A DNA stretch of 25,194 nucleotides from JBBTXJ01 sp964636345 (GCA_964636345.1 CAZWRL010000010.1:1-25194); one strand, 5' to 3'; shown: positions 7,901-15,308, numbered from the stretch's first letter. Translations and numbers: made by a program. Notes: generated from the sequence alone by a model not told the origin.

Positions 7901-10138
7901 ATGTCCAGATACCACCATCGTCCCGGGTCGCGCCGCAACGCCTCGTTGTTTGATCGGGTTGATTTTAACCCAGAAATTAAACGCGGGGTACTCGCGGTCT
8001 TTTTGTTTGTGCTCGCGGGGCTCTCACTGCTTTCTTTTTTTGACCTGGCCGGACTTGCGGGATCATTTTGGGCGGCGCTTCTCTCGGTTGCCTTTGGCAA
8101 AACCCGCTTTGCATTGCCGGTGGTACTGATTGTGATTGGCTATCTCATTGAAAAAGAAGGGGAATATGATTACAAACTCACGCATTTTATTGGTCTCATT
8201 CTTTTTTTCCTTTCGCTCAACGCCATCTTCCATTTAAACTTCCCCATGACTGAATTAGTAAGCCAGGCGATAGCGGGAAACGGCGGCGGGCTCTTTGGGG
8301 TGGCGCTTGCCTGGCCACTCAAAAACTATCTTGATTACTGGGCGGCGCTCATGATATTGCTCGCGCTTCTTGTTATCTCGCTTCTCTTCATTTTCAACAT
8401 ATCGCTTGCGCGGCTGATTGAAACGCATCGCGTCTTTTTTGCCCATTTGGGATGGGTGGGGCGGAGCATCCTTTCGTTGGCGCATGTGATCGCGCCACCG
8501 AAAGTAACCGACCAAGGAGAACCATCATTTTCTAGCCGGCCGCTTCTTGAAGAGGAAGACATGACGGATGCTGATTATGATGAAGAAGAAGCGCCGGAAA
8601 CAGGGGAAGAAACAGAAGAAGGAGGCGAGGAAGAGAGTCAATTTGCAGAGACCGAAGATGGAGAAGCGCCTGCGCGTAAAAAAATAGCCCGCGCGGAATT
8701 CAACTTGCCACCACTTTCCTTGCTTTACACCTTAAAGTCAAAACCAACGGCCGGAGATATCAAGGCAAACAGCGCGATCATCCAAGAGACGCTGGCCAAT
8801 TTTGCCATTTCGGTTGATGTGGGCGAGATACAGGTAGGACCAACCGTAACGCAATATGCCATCAGACCAAACAAAGGGGTTAAACTGAATCGCATTACGG
8901 CCCTCCACAATGATTTAGCGCTTGCTCTTGCGGCTCACCCCATACGTATTGAAGCGCCCATTCCCGGTAAATCACTGGTGGGTATTGAGGTGCCAAACCA
9001 GCGGGTTGCCATGGTAACCTTGCGGGAATTGTTGGAAGAAGAAAGTGCCAAACCAAATCCTGCTGGCCTTATTTTTGCGCTGGGAAAAGATGTGGCAGGC
9101 AAGCCGCAGTTTGCCGACTTAAACCGCATGCCGCACCTCTTGATTGCCGGTGCAACCGGATCAGGGAAAACCGTCGCAATTAACGCACTGATTGTCAGTC
9201 TGCTCTACCAACACGCTCCAGAAACCCTGCGGTTTATTATGGTTGATCCAAAACGCGTTGAACTGCCGGCCTATAACGGCATCCCGCACCTGCTCACGCC
9301 CGTTATTACGAATGTGAACAAAACCGTTGGCGCCATCAAATGGGCCATTGTAGAAATGGAACGCCGTTTTGACTTGCTGGCACACGCAGGTAGTCGCGAT
9401 GTCACCTCGTACAACCAGCGCGCCAAAGAACCGTTGCCGTTTATTGTGTTTGTGATTGACGAGCTTGCTGATCTGATGGCCGCCTCGGGCGCTGAAGTTG
9501 AGGCAGGCATCGTGCGACTGGCGCAAATGTCGCGTGCGGTTGGTATTCACCTAGTCATTGCCACCCAACGCCCGAGTGTTGATGTGATTACGGGACTTAT
9601 GAAAGCAAACATTCCTGCGCGCATCGCGTTTTCCGTTGCCTCCATTGTTGATTCGCGCACCATTTTGGATAACGCGGGAGCGGAAAAATTGCTGGGGAGA
9701 GGCGACATGCTTCTTTTGACTGCGGACATGTCAAAACCAAAACGTATCCAGGGTTGTTATATTTCTGAAGAGGAAATCAAGCGGCTGGTTGATTTTCTGA
9801 AAGACCAAGATGCGCCGCATTACACAGTTGGTTTTGATCGTGCGGGAGAGGAGGGGAGCAGATCCGTGTTTGATGAAGGGTCAGGTAATCGTGATCAACT
9901 TTTCAGCGAAGCACGAAATCTTATCGTGGAAAGCAAAAAGGCAAGCGCCTCATTCTTACAGCGACGATTGCGTGTTGGCTACGCGCGGGCGGCGCGTCTC
10001 TTGGATGAACTGGAGGAGGCGGGCGTGGTGGGGCCGGCAGATGGCGCCAAACCACGCGATGTCTTGCTTGACTCGCTTGATCTTGATACAATAGAACGTG
10101 GTTCCAAAGAAGAGGACAATGAGATCCCCGAGCAATAA
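7901..10138 (+). CDS. ftsK: DNA translocase FtsK/SpoIIIE family
   Basis: Membrane-anchored DNA pump that moves chromosome ends through the closing septum and activates XerCD at dif. The protein has 745 residues. It has about four hydrophobic membrane segments between residues 27 and 168, and an acidic Glu-rich linker around 222-255. The motor domain has Walker A GATGSGKT at 417-424 and Walker B FVIDELADL with D520-E521. A C-terminal winged-helix gamma domain lies near 670-735 (SFLQRRLRVGYARAARLLDELE), the part that reads the polarity sequences. All core motifs are intact and the linker is short compared with E. coli FtsK, as in SpoIIIE-type proteins. The start is set by an extended -10 just upstream; no Shine-Dalgarno. 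The next gene begins 5 bases after the stop, so they form one transcript. Confidence 0.97.
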   Translation: MSRYHHRPGSRRNASLFDRVDFNPEIKRGVLAVFLFVLAGLSLLSFFDLAGLAGSFWAALLSVAFGKTRFALPVVLIVIGYLIEKEGEYDYKLTHFIGLILFFLSLNAIFHLNFPMTELVSQAIAGNGGGLFGVALAWPLKNYLDYWAALMILLALLVISLLFIFNISLARLIETHRVFFAHLGWVGRSILSLAHVIAPPKVTDQGEPSFSSRPLLEEEDMTDADYDEEEAPETGEETEEGGEEESQFAETEDGEAPARKKIARAEFNLPPLSLLYTLKSKPTAGDIKANSAIIQETLANFAISVDVGEIQVGPTVTQYAIRPNKGVKLNRITALHNDLALALAAHPIRIEAPIPGKSLVGIEVPNQRVAMVTLRELLEEESAKPNPAGLIFALGKDVAGKPQFADLNRMPHLLIAGATGSGKTVAINALIVSLLYQHAPETLRFIMVDPKRVELPAYNGIPHLLTPVITNVNKTVGAIKWAIVEMERRFDLLAHAGSRDVTSYNQRAKEPLPFIVFVIDELADLMAASGAEVEAGIVRLAQMSRAVGIHLVIATQRPSVDVITGLMKANIPARIAFSVASIVDSRTILDNAGAEKLLGRGDMLLLTADMSKPKRIQGCYISEEEIKRLVDFLKDQDAPHYTVGFDRAGEEGSRSVFDEGSGNRDQLFSEARNLIVESKKASASFLQRRLRVGYARAARLLDELEEAGVVGPADGAKPRDVLLDSLDLDTIERGSKEEDNEIPEQ

Positions 10139-10143
10139 ATTTT

Positions 10144-10881
10144 ATGACCGTGTTTCAAAGTAAAAAAATAACCACACCGCCGCGCTTTTGCTTACGGTTA
10201 AAGCAGGCGCGTCTTGCCCGTGGCCTCACCCTTGAAACATTGGCACAAAAAACAAAACTGCCGGCCGGTTATCTCACGCTCATTGAAGCGTGCCGACCGC
10301 AGGAGATTCCCGCGGCGCCCGTGTATATTAAACAATACATCCGTCGGTATGCTCATGCGCTTGGTTTAAACAGCGCAACCACAAAAACATTGGTAGATTC
10401 TTTCGCGATAGAACAAACGGGGCACACCATGAACAGCGACACTCCGTGCACCACACATCCGGTTCGTGGTATAAAACGCAGCGCTTTTTTGAATGTCCCC
10501 CAACTTATGCGCGGACTGGTGATGGTGGGAGTTATTGGTCTTGGCGCGTTCCTGGTTGGCGGACAAATGGTGCGTTTCTTAAAACCGCCAACCCTGACCA
10601 TTATGAGTCCACAAAACGGACTGGTGACCACCTTGCCCTCTGTTCTTATTGAGGGCTATACTGAAAAAGAAGTGGCGGTTCAGGTGAATGGCGTGCCGAT
10701 CCAAAACAATGAGGAAGGATTTTTCCAAGCGCCGCTTCCTCTGGAAACGGGAGTCAACACCATTGCGGTACAAGCAACCAAAAAATCCGGCAAGCAACGC
10801 ACGGAATTGCGTACCGTCGTGCGCGAAGCGGCCAGCGCTCCACGTATTTCATTAAAAAATGCGGATTACAGAACACCATAA
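10144..10881 (+). CDS. RodZ-like protein: HTH domain, one membrane segment, Ig-like tail
   Basis: A 245-residue bitopic membrane protein. Residues 15-85 form a helix-turn-helix of the RodZ/YmfM type (RLKQARLARGLTLETLAQKT, then YIKQYIRRYAHALGL). Residues about 121-145 are a single membrane segment. Residues 149-228 resemble a bacterial Ig-like fold of the glucodextranase-B kind (LTIMSPQNGLVT ... VAVQVNGVPI ... GVNTIAVQATKKSG). RodZ links MreB to the wall-synthesis machinery, so a role in cell shape or division is likely. No mreB is in this window, and a regulatory role cannot be excluded. It lies 5 bases after ftsK. In Bacillus the order ftsK-type gene, ymfM, pgsA, cinA, recA is similar; here pgsA and cinA are absent. 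No Shine-Dalgarno. Confidence 0.82.
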   Translation: MTVFQSKKITTPPRFCLRLKQARLARGLTLETLAQKTKLPAGYLTLIEACRPQEIPAAPVYIKQYIRRYAHALGLNSATTKTLVDSFAIEQTGHTMNSDTPCTTHPVRGIKRSAFLNVPQLMRGLVMVGVIGLGAFLVGGQMVRFLKPPTLTIMSPQNGLVTTLPSVLIEGYTEKEVAVQVNGVPIQNNEEGFFQAPLPLETGVNTIAVQATKKSGKQRTELRTVVREAASAPRISLKNADYRTP

Positions 10882-10904
10882 TTTTATCTATTTATTGAGT
10901 TAAC

Positions 10905-10927
10905 GGGGGAGGAATGCCTCCTTTTTT
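10905..10927 (+). terminator. terminator-like hairpin between the RodZ-like gene and recA
   Basis: GGAGG (10908-10912), loop AATG, CCTCC (10917-10921), then T6 (10922-10927). It ends the ftsK operon or attenuates read-through into recA. It also hides an upstream in-frame ATG (10914) in its loop, which argues that recA starts at 10935. Confidence 0.6.
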
Positions 10928-10934
10928 AAATCCT

Positions 10935-11972
10935 ATGGAACAACAAGAACAAACGGTCTTTGAGACATCAAAAGAACGACAAAAGGCCGCCGAAGCGGCG
11001 ATTGATCAAATCAGAGAAAAATTTGGCGAAGGGTCAATCATGAAATTAGGACAGGCAGAACGCATGCACGTTGATGCGGTATCAACCGGGTGTCTGTCCT
11101 TGGATATTGCGTTGGGCGTTGGGGGGGTGCCGCGCGGACGCATTATTGAAATTTTTGGGCCCGAGGCGTCCGGAAAAACAACGCTCGCGCAACACATTGT
11201 GGCGGAAGTGCAGCGTGGCGGCGGTTTGGCCGCATTTGTGGACGCCGAACACGCGCTTGACCCAGAGTACGCAAAGAAAATCGGCGTAAATGTTGATGAG
11301 CTTCTGATTTCGCAACCTGACACCGGCGAACAGGCGCTGGATATTGTAGAAACACTGGTGCGGTCAAACGCGGTGGATGTCATTGTGGTTGACTCCGTCG
11401 CCGCGCTCGTGCCGAAAGCAGAAATTGAAGGCGAGATGGGACAACAACACATGGGCCTTCAGGCGCGACTCATGTCACAAGCGCTTCGGAAACTCGCGGG
11501 CATCACCTCAAAATCTCACACCATTGTTGTTTTCATTAACCAAACGCGGCATAAAATCGGCGTGTTTTTTGGCAATCCGGAAACCACCACCGGCGGCAAC
11601 GCGCTCAAATTTTACTCAAGCATCCGCATTGAAGTGCGCCGTTCCGCGCAGATAAAACAGGGGGACATGATCATCGGCAACCAAGTGAAAATCAAAATTG
11701 TAAAAAATAAAGTGGCGGCGCCGTTTAAAACCACCGTCATTGATATTATGTATAACGAAGGTATTGCCGTAGAAGGTGATCTGCTTGATACCGGCGTACT
11801 CCACGGCGTGGTTCAAAAATCCGGCAATAGCTATGCATTCGGCGAGGAAAAATTGGGGGTTGGTCGTGAAAAAGCGCGTATGTATCTCCGTAATGAAAAT
11901 CCGGAGTTGGTGCAAAAAATTAGAAAAGCAGTTTGGGAGGAGGTAGAAAAACAGGAGAAGCTTGCGGGATAA
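10935..11972 (+). CDS. recA: recombinase RecA
   Basis: ATP-dependent strand-exchange protein for homologous recombination and SOS co-protease activity. It has 345 residues from the ATG at 10935. The in-frame ATG at 10914 would add seven residues but sits in the loop of a terminator hairpin, and the GGAGG near it belongs to that stem. Walker A GPEASGKT is at 75-82. Next come VIVVDSVAALVPKAEIEGEMG and the polymerisation and L1 region (GLQARLMSQALRKLAG). Loop L2 holds GNPETTTGGNALKFY. Just before L2 the sequence is INQTRHKIGVFFGN, where E. coli has INQIRMKIGVMFGN; this is three unusual substitutions in an otherwise conserved stretch. The C-terminus is short and only mildly acidic. I see no convincing promoter or LexA-type operator in the 53 bases before the gene. 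Confidence 0.98.
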   Translation: MEQQEQTVFETSKERQKAAEAAIDQIREKFGEGSIMKLGQAERMHVDAVSTGCLSLDIALGVGGVPRGRIIEIFGPEASGKTTLAQHIVAEVQRGGGLAAFVDAEHALDPEYAKKIGVNVDELLISQPDTGEQALDIVETLVRSNAVDVIVVDSVAALVPKAEIEGEMGQQHMGLQARLMSQALRKLAGITSKSHTIVVFINQTRHKIGVFFGNPETTTGGNALKFYSSIRIEVRRSAQIKQGDMIIGNQVKIKIVKNKVAAPFKTTVIDIMYNEGIAVEGDLLDTGVLHGVVQKSGNSYAFGEEKLGVGREKARMYLRNENPELVQKIRKAVWEEVEKQEKLAG

Positions 11973-11973
11973 A

Positions 11974-12005
11974 AAAGACCGTCCCGATATATCGGGATGG
12001 TTTTC
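11974..12005 (+). terminator. recA intrinsic terminator (TCCCGAT palindrome, copy 2)
   Basis: Directly after the recA TAA. The 16-bp palindrome with arms TCCCGATA and TATCGGGA (11982-11997) is extended by G-T and CC/GG pairs, then a T-rich run. The core is shared with the palindrome at 7521-7556. Confidence 0.85.
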
Positions 12006-12134
12006 GTTTACAACTTTCGTGCTGCGCACTGAACCATGGCCTTGGCACGGACGAGTCGTCCGCGCTAATCGCGTAGAGCGAATGGTGCGCTTGCTTGTAC
12101 AGGATAGCGCGGAATGCGACCCTCCTATCAACTC
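12006..12134. other. intergenic spacer between convergent recA and efp, with short hairpins
   Basis: No gene or tRNA found on either strand. It contains a GGACGA/TCGTCC hairpin near 12047-12059 and several GCGC-rich inverted stretches. There is no clear T-run-bearing terminator for efp here, so efp may use the recA terminator dyad from the other side. Confidence 0.4.
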
Positions 12135-12701
12135 TTATCCATGAGCCCGCTCGGAATATTCACCAGTATCCGTGTTCACCAAAATGATATCCCCCTGCTT
12201 AATAAAGAGTGGTACATTAATGAACGTGCCGTTTTCTAATGTTGCTTCTTTCATGGCGTTGCCTGACGCAGTATCGCCTTTTACCGCCGTTTCCGTAAAG
12301 GCCACCTTGAGCGCTACTTTTTTTGGAATATCAACACTGATCAATCGTTCCTCAAAAAAAAGCCCGATCACTTCATCACTCTCTTTCATCCATTTCATAC
12401 TGTCTTCCGCGCTGTCCTTCCCAAGCGACACTTGCTCATAGGTATCCGTACGCATAAACGTGTATTCGGTCTCCGTGGAATAGAGATATTGCAATGTTTG
12501 GCGTTCAACGCTCACAATATCAACCGGATCATTGGCCTTGAACGTCTGTTCAAGCACACTGCCGTTCACCAAATTTTTCAAACGCGTACGCACAAACGCC
12601 ACGCCCTTACCCGGTTTAATGGGTTGAAAAAAAATGACGACATGTGGATCGTTTTTTATCCGGACAACAACGCCTTTGGCAATATCATTATAGGATCCCA
12701 T
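12135..12701 (-). CDS. efp: elongation factor P
   Basis: Translation factor that relieves ribosome stalling at polyproline stretches by entering the E site next to the P-site tRNA. It has 188 residues, the usual EF-P length, and three beta-rich domains can be followed along the sequence. The tip loop of domain I reads PIKPGKGVAF, with K32 at the place of the modified lysine (E. coli K34). The C-terminal signature region is VNTDTGEYSERAHG. I start at the ATG at 12701; the 24 residues upstream overlap rpsR and do not resemble EF-P. It lies 10 bases after rpsR and is probably the last gene of the rpsF operon. No lysine-modification gene (epmA/epmB) is in the window. No Shine-Dalgarno. Confidence 0.96.
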   Translation of the reverse strand: MGSYNDIAKGVVVRIKNDPHVVIFFQPIKPGKGVAFVRTRLKNLVNGSVLEQTFKANDPVDIVSVERQTLQYLYSTETEYTFMRTDTYEQVSLGKDSAEDSMKWMKESDEVIGLFFEERLISVDIPKKVALKVAFTETAVKGDTASGNAMKEATLENGTFINVPLFIKQGDIILVNTDTGEYSERAHG

Positions 12702-12711
12702 GAATGACGCG

Positions 12712-12939
12712 TTATCGGGAGATAAACGGCATGAGGCCAGCAGCGCGCGCTTGCCGGATGGTACGCGCAGCAACGCGCTGATGCTTAGCGCACAGACCCG
12801 AACGACGGCGCGGCGAAATCTTCATGTATGAAGAAACAAAACGGCGCAAAAGCGCGGTGTCTGTCAGCGCCACCCGTTTAATATTTTGTACACAGAAGTG
12901 ACACGCCTTGAGTTGTTCTTTTACTGCTTCCCGAAGCAT
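12712..12939 (-). CDS. rpsR: 30S ribosomal protein S18
   Basis: Small-subunit protein that pairs with S6 on the platform of the 30S subunit. It has 75 residues, the normal length. The family signature is clear (FVSSYMKISPRRRSGLCAKHQ), followed by the basic helix VAARTIRQARAAGLMPF. It is a zinc-type (C+) paralogue: C13-x2-C16 and C50-x2-H53 can bind one metal ion, whereas E. coli S18 lacks this set. The ATG is 3 bases after the ssb stop. In most bacteria rplI (L9) comes next; here efp does. Confidence 0.97.
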   Translation of the reverse strand: MLREAVKEQLKACHFCVQNIKRVALTDTALLRRFVSSYMKISPRRRSGLCAKHQRVAARTIRQARAAGLMPFISR

Positions 12940-12942
12940 AGA

Positions 12943-13440
12943 TTAAAATGGGATGTCTTCAACTTTAATTTCCTCCTCGGTCATGCTCGGGCTATTATTT
13001 CCCGCCGGCGCGTCAGGCGCGTCATACGAGATGGTTGGGATTTCTCCTGCGGATGCAACCGGCGCGCTCTGGCGCGGACTTATACCGCCTGCGGACGCGG
13101 AACCAGCGGGCGCGCGATCAAGCATGATCATATCTTCCGCAACAATTTCCGTGGTACGTCGCTTTTGGCCATCTTGCCCTTGCCACTCGCGCGTCTGAAG
13201 ACGACCCTCAATAAACACACGCCGCCCCTTTGCTAAATATTGCCCACAAATTTCCGCAAGTTTGGCCCACGCGACAATATTATGAAATTCTGCCTGATCC
13301 TGTTTTTGTCCTTGAGCATCCGTGAAGGTGCGGTTAGTAGCCATACCAAATGAGCAAACGGCGGTGCCGTTAGTCGTGGTCCGAAGTTCCGGATCACGCG
13401 TGAGATTCCCAATAAGTTGGGCGCGATTTAAACTCATCAT
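12943..13440 (-). CDS. ssb: single-stranded DNA-binding protein
   Basis: Coats single-stranded DNA in replication and repair and recruits partners through its tail. It has 165 residues. The OB fold occupies about 1-105 (LNRAQLIGNLTRDPELR, FHNIVAWAKLAEICGQYLAKG, VFIEGRLQTREWQ). A flexible Ala/Pro/Gly linker follows. The acidic tip ends EVEDIPF-like (IKVEDIPF), matching the conserved partner-binding tail. Two ATG codons in tandem start it; the first (13440) has T at -1. It lies 6 bases after rpsF, in the classic rpsF-ssb-rpsR order. No Shine-Dalgarno. Confidence 0.97.
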   Translation of the reverse strand: MMSLNRAQLIGNLTRDPELRTTTNGTAVCSFGMATNRTFTDAQGQKQDQAEFHNIVAWAKLAEICGQYLAKGRRVFIEGRLQTREWQGQDGQKRRTTEIVAEDMIMLDRAPAGSASAGGISPRQSAPVASAGEIPTISYDAPDAPAGNNSPSMTEEEIKVEDIPF

Positions 13441-13446
13441 AGGTCA

Positions 13447-13968
13447 TTAAACACTTTCGCTTGGCATTAAATCTGACGCCAAGAGTTCATCAAGTTTTTT
13501 ATCAATCTCTTCGGCGCTGAAAGATTTTGCAACAACTTCTTGTTGTACCAGTGGCGCGGCGGGCGTAGTGCGCACTTCATCAAATGAAAACGGTGCCACG
13601 GTGGTCGCTTCGCGCGGCGCAGCGACAACCGTGGCGGAGGTCGCCATCTTAACGGCAAAATCCTCAACGCATGCTTTCTTGTGTATGGCGGGGTCAAACC
13701 GGCGTACAAATGTACGTAACAGTCCCATATGACGATCCAGTTCCCGCTGAACTTTTTGAATGTCTAGCACGCCGATGCTGCAATAGAACGCGTAAAAATA
13801 GCCAAACCGAATATGACGGATTGGATAGGCGATGCGCTGTTTTGAGAGCGGAACCACCTCATCAATCGTAACCCCAAGCGTGCGCAGTTTATCCTGCAAC
13901 TCGGCAATTTGAACCGCCGCATCGCTCTCTGTAAGGTCACCTGAAATAATACAAATAATTTCGTACAT
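13447..13968 (-). CDS. rpsF: 30S ribosomal protein S6 with long C-terminal tail
   Basis: Small-subunit protein that binds 16S rRNA together with S18. The first 95 or so residues are the S6 fold: MYEIICIISGDLTE, then the sheet IAYPIRHIRFGYFYAF and the helix VQRELDRHMGLLRTFVRRFD. The whole protein has 173 residues, so a tail of about 75 residues extends past the usual end; it is Ala/Val/Thr-rich and finishes with a predicted helix (SAEEIDKKLDELLASDL). I start at 13968, because upstream residues do not match S6 and the promoter would start transcription about 10 bases before this ATG. Such a short leader cannot contain the S6:S18-binding mRNA structure known in other bacteria. First gene of rpsF-ssb-rpsR-efp. 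Confidence 0.95.
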   Translation of the reverse strand: MYEIICIISGDLTESDAAVQIAELQDKLRTLGVTIDEVVPLSKQRIAYPIRHIRFGYFYAFYCSIGVLDIQKVQRELDRHMGLLRTFVRRFDPAIHKKACVEDFAVKMATSATVVAAPREATTVAPFSFDEVRTTPAAPLVQQEVVAKSFSAEEIDKKLDELLASDLMPSESV

Positions 13969-13984
13969 AGCCAGTAGTGGAGAC

Positions 13985-14013
13985 ATCGTATCATGGTGGT
14001 TCCCGGGCGTCAA
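13985..14013 (-). promoter_or_regulatory. promoter of the rpsF operon
   Basis: On the minus strand TTGACG (14013-14008), a 17-bp spacer and TACGAT (13990-13985), preceded by TGA, so also an extended -10 (TGATACGAT). Its -35 lies back to back with the -10 of the divergent PilB-like gene; the two promoters probably compete or influence each other. Confidence 0.75.
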
Positions 14014-14014
14014 G

Positions 14015-14023
14015 TGATATACT
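14015..14023 (+). promoter_or_regulatory. extended -10 promoter of the PilB-like gene, near-leaderless
   Basis: TGATATACT, identical to the ftsK promoter element. There are only 10 bases between it and the ATG at 14034, so the mRNA would have a leader of about 4 bases or none. No -35 hexamer is recognisable. Confidence 0.6.
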
Positions 14024-14033
14024 ACTGTCGCCT

Positions 14034-15161
14034 ATGAACACTAATGTAGCACACCTCCTCGCCGCGCTCCTGGAGCATCAACGCAAGAATGCTCTTCATT
14101 CAGATATTGAAATTACTATTCTTCCTGATGCCGCTACCTGCCGGATTATGAGATTGGATGAACCGCCACTTCTGCTCACCATCCCCTCATCGGTTGGTCA
14201 TGCGCTTGCGCAATTCTTGGCGGAACAATTGAGCGGCAATGCCGCGCTCGCCCACACGTGGCAGGAAGATATTCTGGAAATTACTATCGGCAACACTGCC
14301 TACACCGCATGGGTGCGCATCGTGCCTATCGCGGGTGGCGAAAAAATTACCATGAGTTCGCTTGATCCAGACATGAAAAAAGAAGAGAATGTCTTCACAC
14401 CAAGTCAACGCGCGGTGGTGGTTGATGCGTTGGATAATCGCGCGGGTGTGATTCCGGCCTCCGCGCCAACGCTCGGCAGCACCATTACCTTGCTCCACGC
14501 CGTACAAGACATTTTGAGCGAGTATGCTTCGCCACAGCATCTACAGATGGAACCGCTCCTTGGCCACAGCACACTTGACGTGGTGCGCGAAACACTGCAC
14601 CGCCTCCCACCGTTTGTGCTCATGACATTACCCGATACTCCCAACGAACTTCCGGAAATATGGAACGCGATTACGCAGGCCGCCATTGCGGGGAGCGTCA
14701 TCGTGGTTGGTATTCCGGGTAAAAATACCGCGTCGCTTGTGCGCGAACTGCATGCGCACACGCCAGCATTTTTATGGGATCCACTTTTTAAGCTCTCTGT
14801 CATGCATGCCCCCTTCCGAAGTGCGTGCCCATCATGCGCCATTCCCATGCCGCTTCATCCGGATGTGCTGGAACAATTTTCTCGCGATACAGATCCCGCG
14901 TTGTTGCGTCGTTTGAAAAGTGCGCACGCGCCGGGTTGCGAGGCGTGCAACTTCCACGGTCACGGCCCCACGCTTTCTGCGATTGAACTCTGCACGCCCG
15001 ATCATCTACCCGATGACCTCTACGCGCCCGATTTTGAAAACACGGCGCGCAGTCGTGGTCTCCACACCATCATTGATGATTTGGTCTCCCGCGCTTACAC
15101 CACACCCGTGCCACTCACCCACGCCGCGCAATTGTGGCGCCATAGTACGTCACGGGATTGA
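14034..15161 (+). CDS. degenerate PilB/GspE-family protein, predicted inactive ATPase
   Basis: I read this 375-residue protein as a relative of the type IV pilus or type II secretion ATPases (PilB, GspE). Residues 22-26 HSDIE match the SDIHIEP motif, and IVPIAGGEKITMSSL (96-110) matches the segment before the P-loop. The place of GPTGSGKT reads APTLGSTI (144-151): no catalytic lysine. The Walker B region, normally DPDVIMVGEIRD, reads LPPFVLMTLPDTP (191-203). The zinc tetracysteine survives: C265-x2-C268 and C302-x2-C305, in CPSCAIP and GCEACNFHGHG. The C-terminal end resembles the usual PilB finish. So the fold and metal site are kept and ATP hydrolysis is probably lost. It may be a structural or regulatory subunit of a pilus motor elsewhere in the genome. 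It stands alone, divergent from rpsF. The family call comes from motif alignment by eye. Confidence 0.72.
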   Translation: MNTNVAHLLAALLEHQRKNALHSDIEITILPDAATCRIMRLDEPPLLLTIPSSVGHALAQFLAEQLSGNAALAHTWQEDILEITIGNTAYTAWVRIVPIAGGEKITMSSLDPDMKKEENVFTPSQRAVVVDALDNRAGVIPASAPTLGSTITLLHAVQDILSEYASPQHLQMEPLLGHSTLDVVRETLHRLPPFVLMTLPDTPNELPEIWNAITQAAIAGSVIVVGIPGKNTASLVRELHAHTPAFLWDPLFKLSVMHAPFRSACPSCAIPMPLHPDVLEQFSRDTDPALLRRLKSAHAPGCEACNFHGHGPTLSAIELCTPDHLPDDLYAPDFENTARSRGLHTIIDDLVSRAYTTPVPLTHAAQLWRHSTSRD

Positions 15162-15186
15162 CAAAAGGCATTTTCTGAATTATTCT
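15158..15186 (+). promoter_or_regulatory. promoter of tRNA-Cys
   Basis: TTGACA (15158-15163) overlaps the TGA stop of the PilB-like gene; a 17-bp spacer and TATTCT (15181-15186) follow. The tRNA begins 9 bases after the -10. Confidence 0.75.
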
Positions 15187-15194
15187 TTATGCAC

Positions 15195-15270
15195 GGCCAC
15201 GTGGTGAAGCTCGGTCAAACACGGGAGTCTGCAAAACTCCTATTCGCCGGTTCAAATCCGGCCGTGGCCT
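15195..15270 (+). tRNA. tRNA-Cys(GCA)
   Basis: Acceptor stem GGCCACG/CGTGGCC (15195-15201 with 15263-15269) is perfect. Anticodon stem GGAGT/ACTCC encloses the loop CTGCAAA, so the anticodon is GCA. The T arm is GCCGG-TTCAAAT-CCGGC. The discriminator base is T (U73), as cysteinyl-tRNA synthetase requires. CCA is not encoded and must be added. Confidence 0.96.
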
Positions 15271-15280
15271 CACCCATAAC

Positions 15281-15308
15281 AAAAATCCCCGACACGTCGG
15301 GGATTTTT
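15281..15308. terminator. bidirectional terminator for tRNA-Cys and the 3D-domain gene
   Basis: A 13-bp perfect stem with arms AAAAATCCCCGAC and GTCGGGGATTTTT, nearly without loop (AC). T-runs lie on both strands. It sits 10 bases after tRNA-Cys and 10 bases after the stop of the convergent 3D gene. Confidence 0.88.

Noticed and set aside
12006..12134. A tRNA or small gene between recA and efp
   Set aside because: No 7-bp acceptor pairing with a T arm on either strand; reading frames are short and overlap the recA terminator.
12702..12773. Longer efp starting inside rpsR
   Set aside because: Those 24 residues are rpsR in another frame and unlike EF-P; the ATG at 12701 gives the standard length.
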